Source: Pristionchus mayeri (Eukaryota; Nematoda; Chromadorea; Rhabditida; Neodiplogasteridae). From it: a DNA stretch of 64,000 nt. Positions within the stretch are counted from its first letter, which is position 1. Every line of letters starts with the position of its first letter. The position numbers and the translations under genes are program-made. Shown here piece after piece: positions 22,909 to 34,545 of this stretch. The notes beneath the pieces are model-generated. The model was given only the letters and a program-made list of their open reading frames with translations, was not told where the DNA came from and ran no database searches. The stretch is taken from NCBI GenBank assembly GCA_036245805.1, contig BTRK01000005.1, positions 32,283,469 to 32,347,468 on the forward strand. The letters run 5' to 3'.

Positions 22909-25461
22909 ATGATTCTCCTTCTCGTTTCTACTACTCTTTTCGTACCGTCAAATGCGGAAATCGTAAACAATCTACGACCTCATTCGAGTGAGCCTGTTTC
23001 GGGTCAAGTAATTCTTATCACACTGTCTAAAGTAAGAAAAAACGAGTGGGCTTATTTGGGGGGGGGGGCATAAATTTGCAGGATAGGTTGAAACAGGTGA
23101 AGTAGAGTACGGGAAAGAGCACATTTCCGGGATAAACATCTAAAACCTGTGAAGTAGGCTTGGCAAGAAACTATTTACAGCTCTCAAAAATATATGACCA
23201 TTTGCAGTCGACGTCCTCAAAATAAAATGCGAAGCTCTTCCGTTTCGAACAGCGTATTTGGACAATCGATGCTATTTTGCAATCATTGGAAAGGTTTGAA
23301 CCTGTTGACAATTCAAAAAGTGGTCAGTTTCCAGATTCCTTTTAGCGAAGCTTCGGAGCTATGTTTATAGAAATTTGGCGACGCAAAGGTAGCCAAAAGT
23401 GTTGGATATTTTAATGATTAAAGAAATTAAGGTTGCTTTGAATGCATTGGCAATTCATACTTTGATAATGACCGATGTGAGTTTTAACGAGGAAATTCAT
23501 TATTAAAAATTCATTTTGAAACAGAAATCGGAATTCCACGACGACCCAAAATCGACTGATTCAAAACAGACGATTTGCGTATTTGGTAAATCAATATTTA
23601 AAAAAAATTTAAAACGTTCACTTTCAGAAAGTGGATATTTGTGTGAAAAAGGATTTTCACTGATAGCGAGCAAGTGCGTTGTTTCTGATGAAAAGAAGAT
23701 GACTTTCCGTTGGGTATCAAACATCTTTATTTCAATCGGACAACGCGGATCTTATAACTGTTGCTACATCTATGATAGTTCAAGTTTGCATATGCAGTAG
23801 CCAATTAAGGCACGACGTTATTGCGAGGACCGTAATCTCTATCTTCCTTCACCAGAGAATGATCAAGATAATCAACTTCTGTCAGGTACTGCTAAACGCC
23901 GAGCTACGAATCGGAAACATTATATCGTCCACTGGAAACTATCAATGGTCAACTGGCAATAATTATGATCGATTTACCACGTGCACTTCTACAAAATTAC
24001 CACTACTACGTGAGTGTGCTATGAAAAGGAGAAAATATGCTACAATCTCCCCCGGAGTTGTTGTATAGGCTAGCTCCTTTATTCGGAAACTTCTCATTGT
24101 AAACGATGGGTTATACGAGCATTAAAGATTCCGCTGCACAGCCCTCTCGTTGCTCCGATCCCATTGCGTCTGTTATTGATACAACGGGATATTGGAGCAA
24201 TACTATCTCCAAAAACAAGTGAGAAACAAGCTTCTAGACTCAATAATAGAATTTAAACCAAATACATTTCAGCATGAGCGTCATATGCACGAAAGACGCA
24301 TTGAACGACTTCACTCCGCTATGTTAGCATTTATTAAATACACTTTATTACAAAAAAAATTATTTCTAAAGTTTCTAACTTTTTGCGTGAAGTTTCATTC
24401 AAAGTGCGAACATGATTGATATTAAAAACATACAGAATACCAAAATCCATCTATGTTTTTAGTCATGTGCTCTCCGAAGATCAAGCTCGACTCGAAGGTT
24501 GTCACCACTAATGGTGTGCACACGTGCATCCCAGGTTATCTAGTGTGTGTTTTCATACTGTTTTAATGTCTACTGCAATATTTCAGCCAAAAAAGGGATC
24601 AAGGTTGAAGTAAGTAGCAAGCAACTATTGTATATTTTCTGAAATTCCAGGCGTCAGAATTTCACGACGATGAAGAATCAGAAGATGAAAAGCATACGCT
24701 TTGCGTCCTGGGTACTGATTCAGAAATTAATAATATGCAAGTATTTCCATTCAGAAAGTGGTTGCTCTTGTGAGAAAGACTTTTGGTTGGTCGGCGGCAA
24801 ATGCTTCAATTTTCGCCACGTAATATGGCTATTGGTACTCCAAGACTTCCTTGGTGGATCCAGCGTTTTCTTCAATATGACCTCGTGCAATTGGACTGTG
24901 GTCACATCCTATAAGAATTACGAGTACAACCTCTCGAGAGCACTAAACATCACCTGCCTTCCCATGACGCCACCAAGGCAAGGTATTTTCCTGTAAACGT
25001 TTCCAGTGGGCTGCCTGCGGGGTACTCTCTGGGAAATTTGGGGGGGGGGGGTAATTCCTGAGAAAAAAAAGCTGTCATCCCACTGAAAAAATACCTATCA
25101 TCAATTGTGGTAGTGACTTTCCCAGTGGAGAGACAGCAGAATTTCTATAGGATACCCTGCAGGCATTATTCCAGGAAACTATTACCAACCAGAGTATTGT
25201 TAAGTACTAAAGCTTACGGGATTCTTAAGCCACCCTCCATGCCTACCACACTTCGTCCCGCTGCAACGGTCTCTTTACGCCAACATACTACTAAACGGGA
25301 ATCATTTCGAGTGCATGTTTGGATACAAGTGGTACGGGACCTATCATATCAATGCCCAAGGTGATTGTACTGATGGTATTCCCGTGTGCACAGCCCATGG
25401 ATGGGCGCAGGGAGGTGTGCTCACGAGTGCCCCGTGGCAGGACGTCCAGTGCAGAGAGATG
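22909..25461 (+). pseudogene. C-type lectin gene B, with a stop codon and a copied exon block
   Basis: Signal peptide MILLLVSTTLFVPSNA, then NNLRPHS. Later exons read IKCEALPFRTAYLDNRCYFA, VALNALAIHTLIMTD, SEFHDDPKSTDSKQTICVFG, ESGYLCEKGFSLIASKC, RRYCEDRNLYLPSPENDQDN, NYQWSTGNNYDRFTTCTSTK, HTCIPGYLVC, GGSSVFFNMTSCNWTVV, and the end NHFECMFGYKWY..CTAHGW. The third exon (about 23334-23387) reads IPFSEASELCL then TAG, where gene A has QCATKLVGSK, so translation would stop early. A second, partial set of lectin exons (24590-24840) lies between the last domains and does not belong in the normal exon order. It was probably functional until recently. Confidence 0.65.
24590..24840 (+). other. Lectin exon pair inserted in gene B, copied from gene A
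   Basis: 24650-24763 is identical over 114 bp, including a short intron, to the minus strand of gene A at 20934-21047. The block continues with the rest of the exon (SGCSCEKDFWLVGGKC) that gene A lacks. It sits out of order within gene B. Confidence 0.7.
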
Positions 25462-25801
25462 TGATTGATTTTAAATGTTCATACAGTGTAAATTTTGATA
25501 AACATTCAGATTTGTTCCGTTCGTTCAAATTTCCGCTTCTAGTCTCACATTCACCAATGAGCTCTGGATCGACCGAGATGGACTGTAAACAGTACCGCGG
25601 TTCACTTATACACGGCCGATAATAATATAATCTTGCAAGAATCATCTTTAGAAAATACCAAGATATGAAAAGGAATTCGTTAGATACAGGAAGTCTCAGG
25701 AATCATATTGTTTAAAGCGGCTGTGACTTTTGTGCTACTGCTCGATACTTTATTGCATTTGCAGGAACAATCAATTAAGTTCATTTTGAAAAGGTTATAT
25801 T

Positions 25802-28800
25802 TCATTCATCCTTTTTGCATGAGAAGTCTTGAATTTTATAGTAGATGATTTGCCATCCCCTGCCCGGATCAGCCCATCCAGAGGCCGTACACACTGGTTT
25901 CCCGTACGTCGTGCAAGGGCTATCCAATAGCCATCCATGGCTCCATTTGAATCCGGGTAAGCACTCCAATTCATTGCCACGTTGCATTACGTTGACATAT
26001 TGAGGCATACCAGTACATCGAGGGTGTCTGAAAAGTTGATGATTATTTTCGAAATTCTTTAAAAAAGTGAGTGTTGGAACTCTTTTCATCTCCTTTTCCA
26101 AGGGGAACACAACCAGCGAAGTATTGCCACAAATTATTTACTAATGGTATATAATTATGTTTTCTTTTTCAAAAATATTACATTGTAACAGCCTTACGTC
26201 GGTGGTGTGTAGGGGAAGCACGTGATGTTCAATGCTCTCGAGGCTCTGTAAGTGTGATTCTCTAGGGTAGTGACAACATTCCATCTGCAAGAGGTCTGGT
26301 TGAAGAAAATGCTGGATCCTCCCCAGAACCAGGTCCTCTTGGATGGTTCAGAATCTTTTGTGTACAAATATGGCTGAAATCTTGATATTCTCATCCAACG
26401 GTCCGTTGGATAACATACGATATATCCAGTGGGACATGTGTGCACGTTATTAATAGAGATTAATTTGGAGTCGAATTTGATCACCGGACTGCACCTGGAA
26501 ACAGATTGAATGATATAACTCGCCTAGCTCGTTTTGCATTCACTCTAAATATTGTATTTTATCTTCGATTTGGGGAGGGTGACAAAACGTGAACCGGCAA
26601 AACGTAAACAAATCGCAGCTCCTCGGGATTCAAAGTAGGGCCTTGGCAGTTGTTGCATTTTTATCAGTATGCATTCCACTACTTCACCCTGTTTAGTTCC
26701 TCTAAATGGGTGAACTTGAGTTTGACTCATTAGCAACGTATAGAGGTCATGGTCTAAAATTGGGAATTTGAGTGAAAAATCATGGTTAGATAAACTCAAA
26801 ATTCCGAAACCAATCGATACCCATGTGAAAGGGTTAGAGTACTTTCAGGGGTACTCGAATATCAATTGATTACTGTTCTTTGTGTTTATCTACACATGAT
26901 TTTTCGCTGAAATTCTCAATTTCGGACCATGATCTCCTATACGTTAATAGGGTATTACCCCGAAATGTAAATTTCATTTCGTAAATGCAAATTTTGGAAA
27001 AAAATATTTAGAAAAAAAATTATGGAAATTCATATTTTGGAAAGGCAAGAAATGGAAAATAAATTTCAGAATTTCCATTTTGGAAATGCACGTTTTGGAA
27101 ATTTTTCCATGGCCGGTAGTACTGTAGCCGAGGGGAAAACTACCGTAACCTATGGAGCATTTTCGTCATTTATCAGCAAATTCGACGCATAGTATTATTT
27201 TCCTTTATTATATTATTATTGTAATTAACAATACTAATAATTAAAGAAATAAAATATTCAAAATAATGCAAAATCAATGTTTAAATTTAATCGTTCTATT
27301 TCGCGGTTCTCTCGATGCAGCGAAAAGTTTCCAAAAATTTTTTTCCAATTTATTTTTTTCCACAATCGTTTTTCCAAAAAGTAAATTTCCAGATATTTTT
27401 TTCTAAATTTTGTTTTTACGAAAAATTCGTTTACAAAATGAAATTTCCAAAATAAATTTTACAAATCGGGGTAGTACTCGTTAATAGTGAGTCAAACTCA
27501 AGATCACCTATTTAGATGATCTAATCAGGATGATGTAGTGGACGGCATACTGATAAAAATGCAACAATTTCCAAGGTCCTACTTCGAATCCCGAGGGAGT
27601 TGTGATTTGTTTACGTTTTGTCGGTTCACGTTTTGTCACCCCCTCGATTTGGGCTTATTTTCTGTGAAAATGTTCCCTTTTTAATGCATAATTAAGATTT
27701 AATATTGTAATTGATACTCACAGTCAGGTGTGAGTTCGTTCAGCGCGTTTTTCGTGCATATCACACTCATGCTGAAATACATTTGAAATATGCTAGCTGT
27801 AAGATATTTTAAGTGCTAACTCGTTTCTGTAGTTAGTATTGAACCAATATCCCGTTTTATCCACCACCGACACGAGTCCAGAATCAACGCATCGAGGGGG
27901 TGAAGCAGCATCTTTAACAATTAATATCATTAAAATAAGGATCATGCTTTATTATCATACAATAACTTTATCGTCTTATCAACTTTATAAGTATCAAATA
28001 ACACTCACATAATAACGGATTCTTCGTAGACTGACACGTTGCAAATCTGCCGTACTTCATTATGTTACCACAATTATTTGCCCAGTAGAATGTATTTGCT
28101 GCTTTGTATTTCAGCATTTTATCTATCCAGATGGGCCCGTCTACGCCGACCTGTGCTAAAATAATTGTATTTAGAAACCAATAAGCAATGTATCACATTT
28201 TCATTACTCATTCCTAAGCCATTGTCCTCCCTACGGACTGGTCTGAAGCGGATAGAGGAAAGATACGAAGGGAGGCGAAAAATAAAAAACATTTTATCTA
28301 TTCACAATCCTTGTATTACGTTTTCCTTGTTCTTCATACACAATTTTTAACGTGGGGGGGGCTTTTATCACGGGGAGAAAATAAGTGCAATCAGTGCAAA
28401 GCCCCACGTGATCTTGCATCATTTTGTTTCTTCAATACCTGCCAGAAATTGATTCTCCCAGTCGTTTTCGGGAGAGGCAAGTTCGAGATCACTCTGAGTG
28501 CACCACCTATGCGCCTTGAATATATTATTTACATTTTGCCTCTCCTGTGGCTATAAATACTTATTTTATGCACTATTCTTCTAACTTCCCAAGGCTTGAT
28601 CCCTACGTGCAACTAAAATGTTTAATACCTGTGAATATGGCATCTTTTTATATCTTTTGAAACATTTGCTGCCTGCCAGCAAATAGCCTTTCTCACAGGA
28701 GTACCCACTTTCTGAAAATGAGAAAAAAATGTATATTATAATTTCTCCATTGGTACCAAGCACGCAAAGTGTATGCTTTTCATCTTCTGATTCTGAGTCG

Positions 28801-29266
28801 ACATGAAATTCAGATTCCTGCAATTTTAGGTAATAAACAACACAAATTTGTGGTGCTTAAATCAACCATGATCTTATCATAGACTCCAGAAGCATTCAAT
28901 TCAACCTAAAATAAATTTTATAAATTTGAATAATTTTCTTGACCAATTACCTTTGAACCAATCAATTTAGAAGCACAGAGAGACGACGCTTCGCTAAATG
29001 AAATCTGAAACAAAAACCTAGTTTTATCACGGTTAGTTTCTTGAGGATTTTACATTCTCGATAACAGCAAAGTAGCATCGATTATCTGCGTAATATGAAC
29101 GGACAAGCAGAGAGTCGCACTTAACTTTCAGTGAATGAACTAAAAGAAGTCAAATAGGGAAATGAGCACTTACTCGTTTGAACTTACTTGAATGAGGCCT
29201 GAGATTGTTGATGAATTCCGTTTCTGCTGTATGAATAAGATAAATGGAAACGAAAAGGCGAATCAT
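25802..29266 (-). CDS. C-type lectin gene C, secreted, apparently intact
   Basis: Signal peptide MIRLFVSIYLIHTAETE, NNLRPHS, then exons reading SYYADNRCYFAV, ISFSEASSLCASKLIGSK, VELNASGVYDKIMV, SEFHVDSESEDEKHTLCVLG, ESGYSCEKGYLLAGSKCFKR, WCTQSDLELASPENDWENQ, WIDKMLKYKAANTFYWANN, PPRCVDSGLVSVVDKTGYW, VHTCPTGYIVCYPTDRW, GGSSIFFNQTSCRWNVV and LECLPGFKWSHGWLLD..CTASGWADPG. The order is a lectin fold followed by two cysteine-bearing nematode-specific modules. Every exon present in A or B is found here without a stop. One intron carries a 1.1-kb nested fold-back insertion (26571-27645). Confidence 0.75.
26571..27645. mobile_element. Fold-back element with a second element nested inside, in an intron of lectin gene C
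   Basis: Outer arms (about 26571-26760 and 27490-27645) pair imperfectly; both ends contain GTGACAAAACGTGAACCG. The centre is occupied by a different inverted-repeat element (26947-27481). Confidence 0.7.
26947..27481. mobile_element. AT-rich inverted-repeat element, full copy
   Basis: About 535 bp. Ends begin GTATTACCCCGAAATGTAAA and finish with a divergent inverted copy near TTTACAAATCGGGGTAGTAC. It is rich in TTTGGAAAT repeats. Its first roughly 340 bp recur at 62472-62810. Confidence 0.7.
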
Positions 29267-29460
29267 GCTAACCATGGAAGAGAAGTGTCGAAATTATTTA
29301 TAGCTGAGCTAGCGGAGCCTTTTAAAGCGTGATAAATCATCGTGCAGCGTGGCGAAACAGACTTGTATTCTATGTCGAATCGTTATATGCTTCCTCTTCC
29401 ACTCTTCTGATCGATCAATATTATTGCAGTTGCATTTTTGTTGCATCTTTAATTTCCAAT
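29267..29460 (-). promoter_or_regulatory. Upstream region of lectin gene C
   Basis: Contains TGATAAATCAT (a GATA-type site), GCGTGGCGAAA and CCACTCTTCTGATCGAT in the same order and spacing as upstream of gene A. GATA sites are typical of intestinal nematode genes; intestinal expression is inferred. Confidence 0.45.
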
Positions 29461-29756
29461 TTTCTTTAAGTGAAGGCCAATAATATTGAAGCGGTGGATA
29501 ATCAGCAGAGTAGAGAACTGATTTACTACTGTCATCAGTTTACCAATCATCCTAAAAATTGCATAAAATATTCATAATTTCATTATTTGGATCTTCGAAC
29601 ATTGATGCATTCATTACATTCTTAATTTCATCCCTCAAAAATCAGTGCAAAAGAGAAAATTTCTGATGATCACAATCGTTAAATTCCTAATATCATATAC
29701 GTTGAATATATAATGGACGAGCATCTGCCTAAAACAGATCAGAATTTTTTCCCTAG

Positions 29757-30060
29757 GATGTGTAGTGTTTATTTTGCTCGAGTTCTCCATTTTACATGCA
29801 CATTCTACCCGGAAGCCTACGAATGCGGTGAAAATTTATGTAACCTCATATTTAATGAAATGAATACTTTCAGACAGATATGATTGAACGATATTCAATG
29901 GAAATCTGCCACGTGCAAACTGAAGACGGATTCATCATCGCATTGTTCAGGATACCTTATGTAGGGACCACAAGGGGTATAGCCGAAATGAGGCTATACC
30001 ACCCTAAGAATTTTCAAACTGCCCGCTGGGATCCAAATAAGATCATCCTTTTGGACGTTT
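29757..30060 (+). pseudogene. Acid lipase 5' fragment
   Basis: Two in-phase exons: 29757-29839 with a signal-peptide-like stretch (CVVFILLEFSILHAHS), and 29874 to about 30052 (MIERYSMEICHVQTEDGFII, ALFRIPY), matching the N-terminal lid region of the complete lipase at 40805-46888. No start codon is found in frame. The sequence leaves the family before the HG and GHSxG motifs. It has no catalytic residues and is a dead fragment. Confidence 0.65.
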
Positions 30061-31821
30061 GTCGATATCTTATCGTACTGGAGCTCATAAAGTACGTGAA
30101 AAGGTGTCAACGGAGCACGGCATAAAAGCAGGACGGGGGAAGAGGGGCGGGGCCAATTCCGACCCCTCCCCAGTCAAATCAGTCGCAACTTTGAAGTCTG
30201 TTTTAAAAAAAGGCGCTGACAGTATATATTTAGTTTTTACGTATGATACGCGGAATAGTGTGCTGAAATAAATACCCAAAAATCTCGAACATACGGTTTG
30301 CGCCTTCCAAGGAAACACGAATTATGCATTTTCACAGCGGTAAAACGCTCAACTTTAACGGTCTCTCATATCTGATATTTATTTTATTTTTATTTTGAAA
30401 ACAATTTTTTGTGCCTCATATCTACAAATACTGAGAAAATGAAGCTTCAACACTTAGTTCTGAAAACGAGATTATTTTCGATCGCGTCGTACTTCTCCAA
30501 TTCTGCAACATGTCCTTCTTCTCATGTTTGGCGTTCTTTCATTATGTGTTCATATTCATTCCAATCAATAAAATAGTTTAAAAATCGCATTAATTTTTTT
30601 TAAATGTTTTAAAATATTGAAAGAATTTGACTTGAAAAGTACGGTAGTTTGAAAGCAAAAGCGTCGGAAGGAGGCAACCAATATTCCGTACTCAAAAATT
30701 CGGGCTGCCGTCCCTATCTTCGAAGGAGCGGTGTCGTAGGGAAATGAGGAGAGGGGAAGAGAGAGATTCGAATGATGACCCCACAGGGCATAGCTGAAAA
30801 TCAATATTTTCGAAAGCAGATTTCACAGATCGATTCGCACTGATGAGTGAAACCCATCGCCAAAAATTGCCCCAAAAATATACACATTGAAGGTGGTTTA
30901 GGCCGCCTCAAAGTTGAGGCGACATGAGGCGACACGCCGCGAGTCACCCCAACTCGCCCGTTAGGGAGGCGATTGAGCGGCACTGTATTTTGTTGAACGA
31001 CCTGTTCTCGAAGGTCCAATACGCGATTGCATATTGGACAGCGGCGAATAGAGTGATGAGCACCACGTGCATCTGCAAGAGAGCGATTGGGATGCTCAGA
31101 CGAACAGGCGCCCTTAACTTGATATCGACCGCGATCCTTCTTCATGTAGAATGATGGTCAGTGAACAGCCAGTTGTCGATCGATTGCAATTAAGAGCACG
31201 ATAAAATTGCCAGAAATGAGCCCGAAGCTGGGAATAATCTGAAGCACATTTCATTTGATGTATAGTAAATTATAGCCATGGGGAATAATGGAAAGATATG
31301 TTTCCAAACCACTTCGAAATTTGTACTAAGATTTTTGTGAATATATCACGCCTCTCACGAGAGAATCGAGCTGAATTTGCCATTAATGGGAATGGAGGAA
31401 AATCGTCATTTGAGTTCTGACCGGTTTTGGCCATCCTAAGGCATGCCTGAGTGACCCCCAAAGTATTTTTGTGCAGACTTCATTTTGGAGCTTCCTACAC
31501 CGGGTCGCAATTCGGCATCACTCACTTCATAGGCCGATTTCTCGAATACGGTGAAAAATTGAGCAAAAGTGACCTCTGAGTGACCCCGACTCATTTTTTG
31601 AGCTATAGCGATCTATCTAAACCGGATTCTCTGAATCCGATTTTGAATGGTTGCACGTTGTAGGTCAATTTTCTCAAAAACTAGCGACCTTCGGTCGCTA
31701 CGTTACGCGGGGTTGTGTTATGTTAAGGATAAAAAAAATGGACGTAACTGTTGAGAGCCTGCTTAAAACGTTGTAAAAGGCTCGTGAGGCCTCGGGCAAT
31801 TCGGAAATGTTGGGATGGGGC
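30061..31821. other. Gene-poor stretch
   Basis: No convincing exon chain. An open frame at 30924-31154 (LLNDLFSKVQYAIAYWTAAN) follows a possible acceptor but has no recognised family. A 15-bp perfect hairpin (GCGACCTTCGGTCGC) lies near 31683. Confidence 0.4.
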
Positions 31822-32200
31822 TTCGTAAATCACACCATGGTGTGTAGTGCGGTATACGGTAGCGTGCATTTAAGTTTTCTGCTATTTAGTAAATCACCAT
31901 GGTGGGTGGTGTGGTGGGTTACGGTAGCGTGAATTTGAGTTTTCTGTGATTTAGTAAATCACGCCATGGTGCGTGGTGCGGTGGGTTACGGTAGCGTGCA
32001 TTTGAGTTTTCTGCGATTTAGTAAATCTCACCATGGTGCGTGGTGTGGTGGGTTACGGTAGCGTGCATTTGAGTTTTCTGCGATTTAGTAAATCATATCA
32101 TGGTGTGTGGTGCGGTATACGGTAGCGTGCATTTAAGTTTTCTGCGATTTCGGAAAATTTACCATGGTGTGCGGGTATACGGTAGTAATAATAATCAGAC
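31822..32200 (+). repeat. Minisatellite, about 72-bp unit, roughly five copies
   Basis: Units share CATGGTG, GGTTACGGTAGCGTGCATTT or GGTATACGGTAGCGTGCATT, then TTTTCTGCGATTTAGTAAAT. Small differences between copies show it is not brand new. Confidence 0.85.
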
Positions 32201-32705
32201 CAACGGAATATTGTCTGACCCAAGGCTAACTGTTATGGTATACGGTAGTTTGGTAAAGCGTCACCGACAAACTGACTCACGGACAGACAGACGCTACGAT
32301 ATTTTTTCCTATAGGAATGTAGGTGCAGAAGCATGTCAAATTTTCTAAGTGAATGCAGCTCAGCAAGCGCTTTCAAATGAGTGGTTTGCCAACAAAATAC
32401 GGACACGGTGGTGAGATTTTCGCCCTTTTTACGCTTTTCGATAATTTGAAGGCGCTAATTCCTCGCCACACCGCGCGTTTCTGAGAGTGCAGAGTGAAAT
32501 TATCCCATTGTCCATCACTCCCCCCATTGTTCTCACTCTTCCCTCATTCCCAAAAAACATATATTAATATATTTCACTGTCAACAAAATAACTAAATTGG
32601 GACTTCAAGGGGGATGGAAGAATGCGAAATACTGATTTGAATGGAGTTATGGATGAATTGTGAGGAGGTGGGGGTGCCAATTACAAAATCCTGATTCCAG
32701 GCGAT

Positions 32706-33787
32706 CTTAAAACGCTGTCTCCGTTAGAACGTCAGATCCTGGAGGCAAAGTGGCACAATGCTTTAAACTTATCGCTAGGAGTTCAAACTTTGGTGGTAGA
32801 GTCCTTATGGTCAAAGAAAACTTTTCCAGATTTTTTGACCTACCATTTGCATATGTTTCAAAAACTGCCATTTTTTATAGTGACCTATTGTGTTATACAC
32901 CATTCGAAAGAGCATCAAAAGTTATGTAAGAATCCAAATTTTCGAAGAAATTGATCAACATTTGTTCGTGAAACATGCTATTATGTGAGAAAAACAGCAT
33001 GTTGAAATTTCGAAAGTTCAGGAGAACATGTTCCAATCATTTCTTATTTCTGAAAACAATAGTCCAGATGTAAAATGATATAAGAAATTCAGAAAAAAAG
33101 ATGCCGAGGACGAGCGAGGTGCCACAAATTGAGTTTTTCTCAAAAAACCGATAGGGTACTAAAACGCAGGTTCGATTCCTCCCGAATGCATACGTTTTTG
33201 CGGGCGCTCACTGAACACATTTTGGTACAGAATCTGCTTAAAATTGCATAATATCGAATTGAAAGCACATTAGAAGTTGAAAATTCTGCGGAAGATGCTT
33301 GCAAAAATGTATGCATTCGGGAGGAATCGAACGTGCGTTTTAGTACCCTATCGGTTTTTTGAGATAAACTAAAGTCGTGGCACCTCGCTCGTCCTCGGCA
33401 TATTTTTTCTGAATTCCTTATATCATTTTACATCTGGACCATTATTTTCAGAAATTAGAAATGATTGGAACATGTTCTTCTGAACTTTCGAAATTTCAAC
33501 ATGCTGTTTTTCTTCACATAATAGCAAGTTTAACGAACAAATGTTGATCAATTTCTTCGCAAATTTGGATTCTGACATAACTTTTGATGCTCTTTCGAAT
33601 GGTGTATAACACAATAGGTCAATATCAAAAATGGCAGTTTTTGAAAAATATGCAAATGGTAGGTCAAAATTTCTGGAAAAGTTTTCTTTGACCATAAGGA
33701 CTCTACCACCAAAGTTTGAACTCCTAGCGATAAGTTTAAGGCATTGTGCCACCTATGCTCCGATTTTAGGGAGACAGCGTTTTAAGT
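32706..33787. mobile_element. Fold-back element with about 500-bp arms and a B-box-like core
   Basis: Arms 32706-33213 and 33286-33787 pair with scattered mismatches. Near the loop each arm holds a pol III B-box-like site: GGTTCGATTCC on the left, and GTTCGATTCC within GAATCGAAC read on the opposite strand on the right. It has no coding capacity. It lies immediately downstream of, and may have truncated, the chemoreceptor fragment. Confidence 0.8.
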
Positions 33788-34140
33788 TTCAGCGTATAAG
33801 GGGGTCATGGAAACTCATAAATCACGTCCCCCTATTCATCGATTTGTTGTTCAATTGTCCGCTGGGTAATTGCCACCCCCCAATTGTGGCATAACATGTC
33901 TAGAACTATTTTTCCATATTTCGACCCTCTTCCTGGAATATATGTCCTCTGGTCATATTATTCATGCCTAAATCTGCCACATTGTGAATTTCGAAAATCC
34001 GAACACCATCTAGTAAAATTTTGCACAGTTTGCCAATTACAGGGTTTCATTAATATATTAAACACTTACAAAAAAATAATAGTGACTTCAAGCAATGACC
34101 ATATACTACTATTTCAACTGTAGCACACTGCAGGTTAGAC

Positions 34141-34545
34141 TGGGAATGCCCAACGTTCCCTTGAATATAATGCATTGTGCAACTTGATTGAGATACCAGT
34201 AACCTGATGCAGCGCATCCGACAGTGCGCATAACGCAATGAGAATATTGCATGGACTTTGGAGATTTCTGAAATGTGTGAATCCCATTGAGGGGAATTGC
34301 AATCGTTTCGTGAAATCTCACTTTGATCTCGTAGTAGTGACAACGATGAGTCCATTGGAGCAGCAGCCAATGGCAGACATAAGAGAATAGAATACGGCAA
34401 GAGATTGCATGGCATCAACCATCTTCTCAAGTATTGAAAGTCCGTGATTGTCTACTTTGATACCCGTGAAGCAAGTATCACGTGGCTTGGCCAGCAAAGA
34501 ATTCCGTGACGTGACTGTGACCGAGTTCTGAGATATGTTGTACAT
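34141..34545 (-). pseudogene. Seven-transmembrane chemoreceptor (srsx-like), first two exons only
   Basis: Exons 34322-34545 and 34141-34267 join in phase. They give an N-glycosylatable start (MYNISQNS), a first membrane helix (AVFYSLMSAIGCCSNGLIVV, then TTTRSK) and the start of the second (NLQSPCNILIALCALSDALH), matching the G-N/S and S-x-C-N-x-L-I pattern of nematode srsx receptors. No later helices appear downstream before the fold-back at 33787. It is therefore a truncated copy, probably broken by that element. Confidence 0.6.

Noticed and set aside
30924..31154. Open frame LLNDLFSKVQYAIAYWTAAN after a possible acceptor
   Set aside because: Single frame, no matched exon, no known family; could be chance in GC-richer DNA.
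31822..32200. CRISPR-like repeat array
   Set aside because: Units are contiguous near-identical 72-mers without distinct spacers, in a nematode genome; it is a minisatellite.
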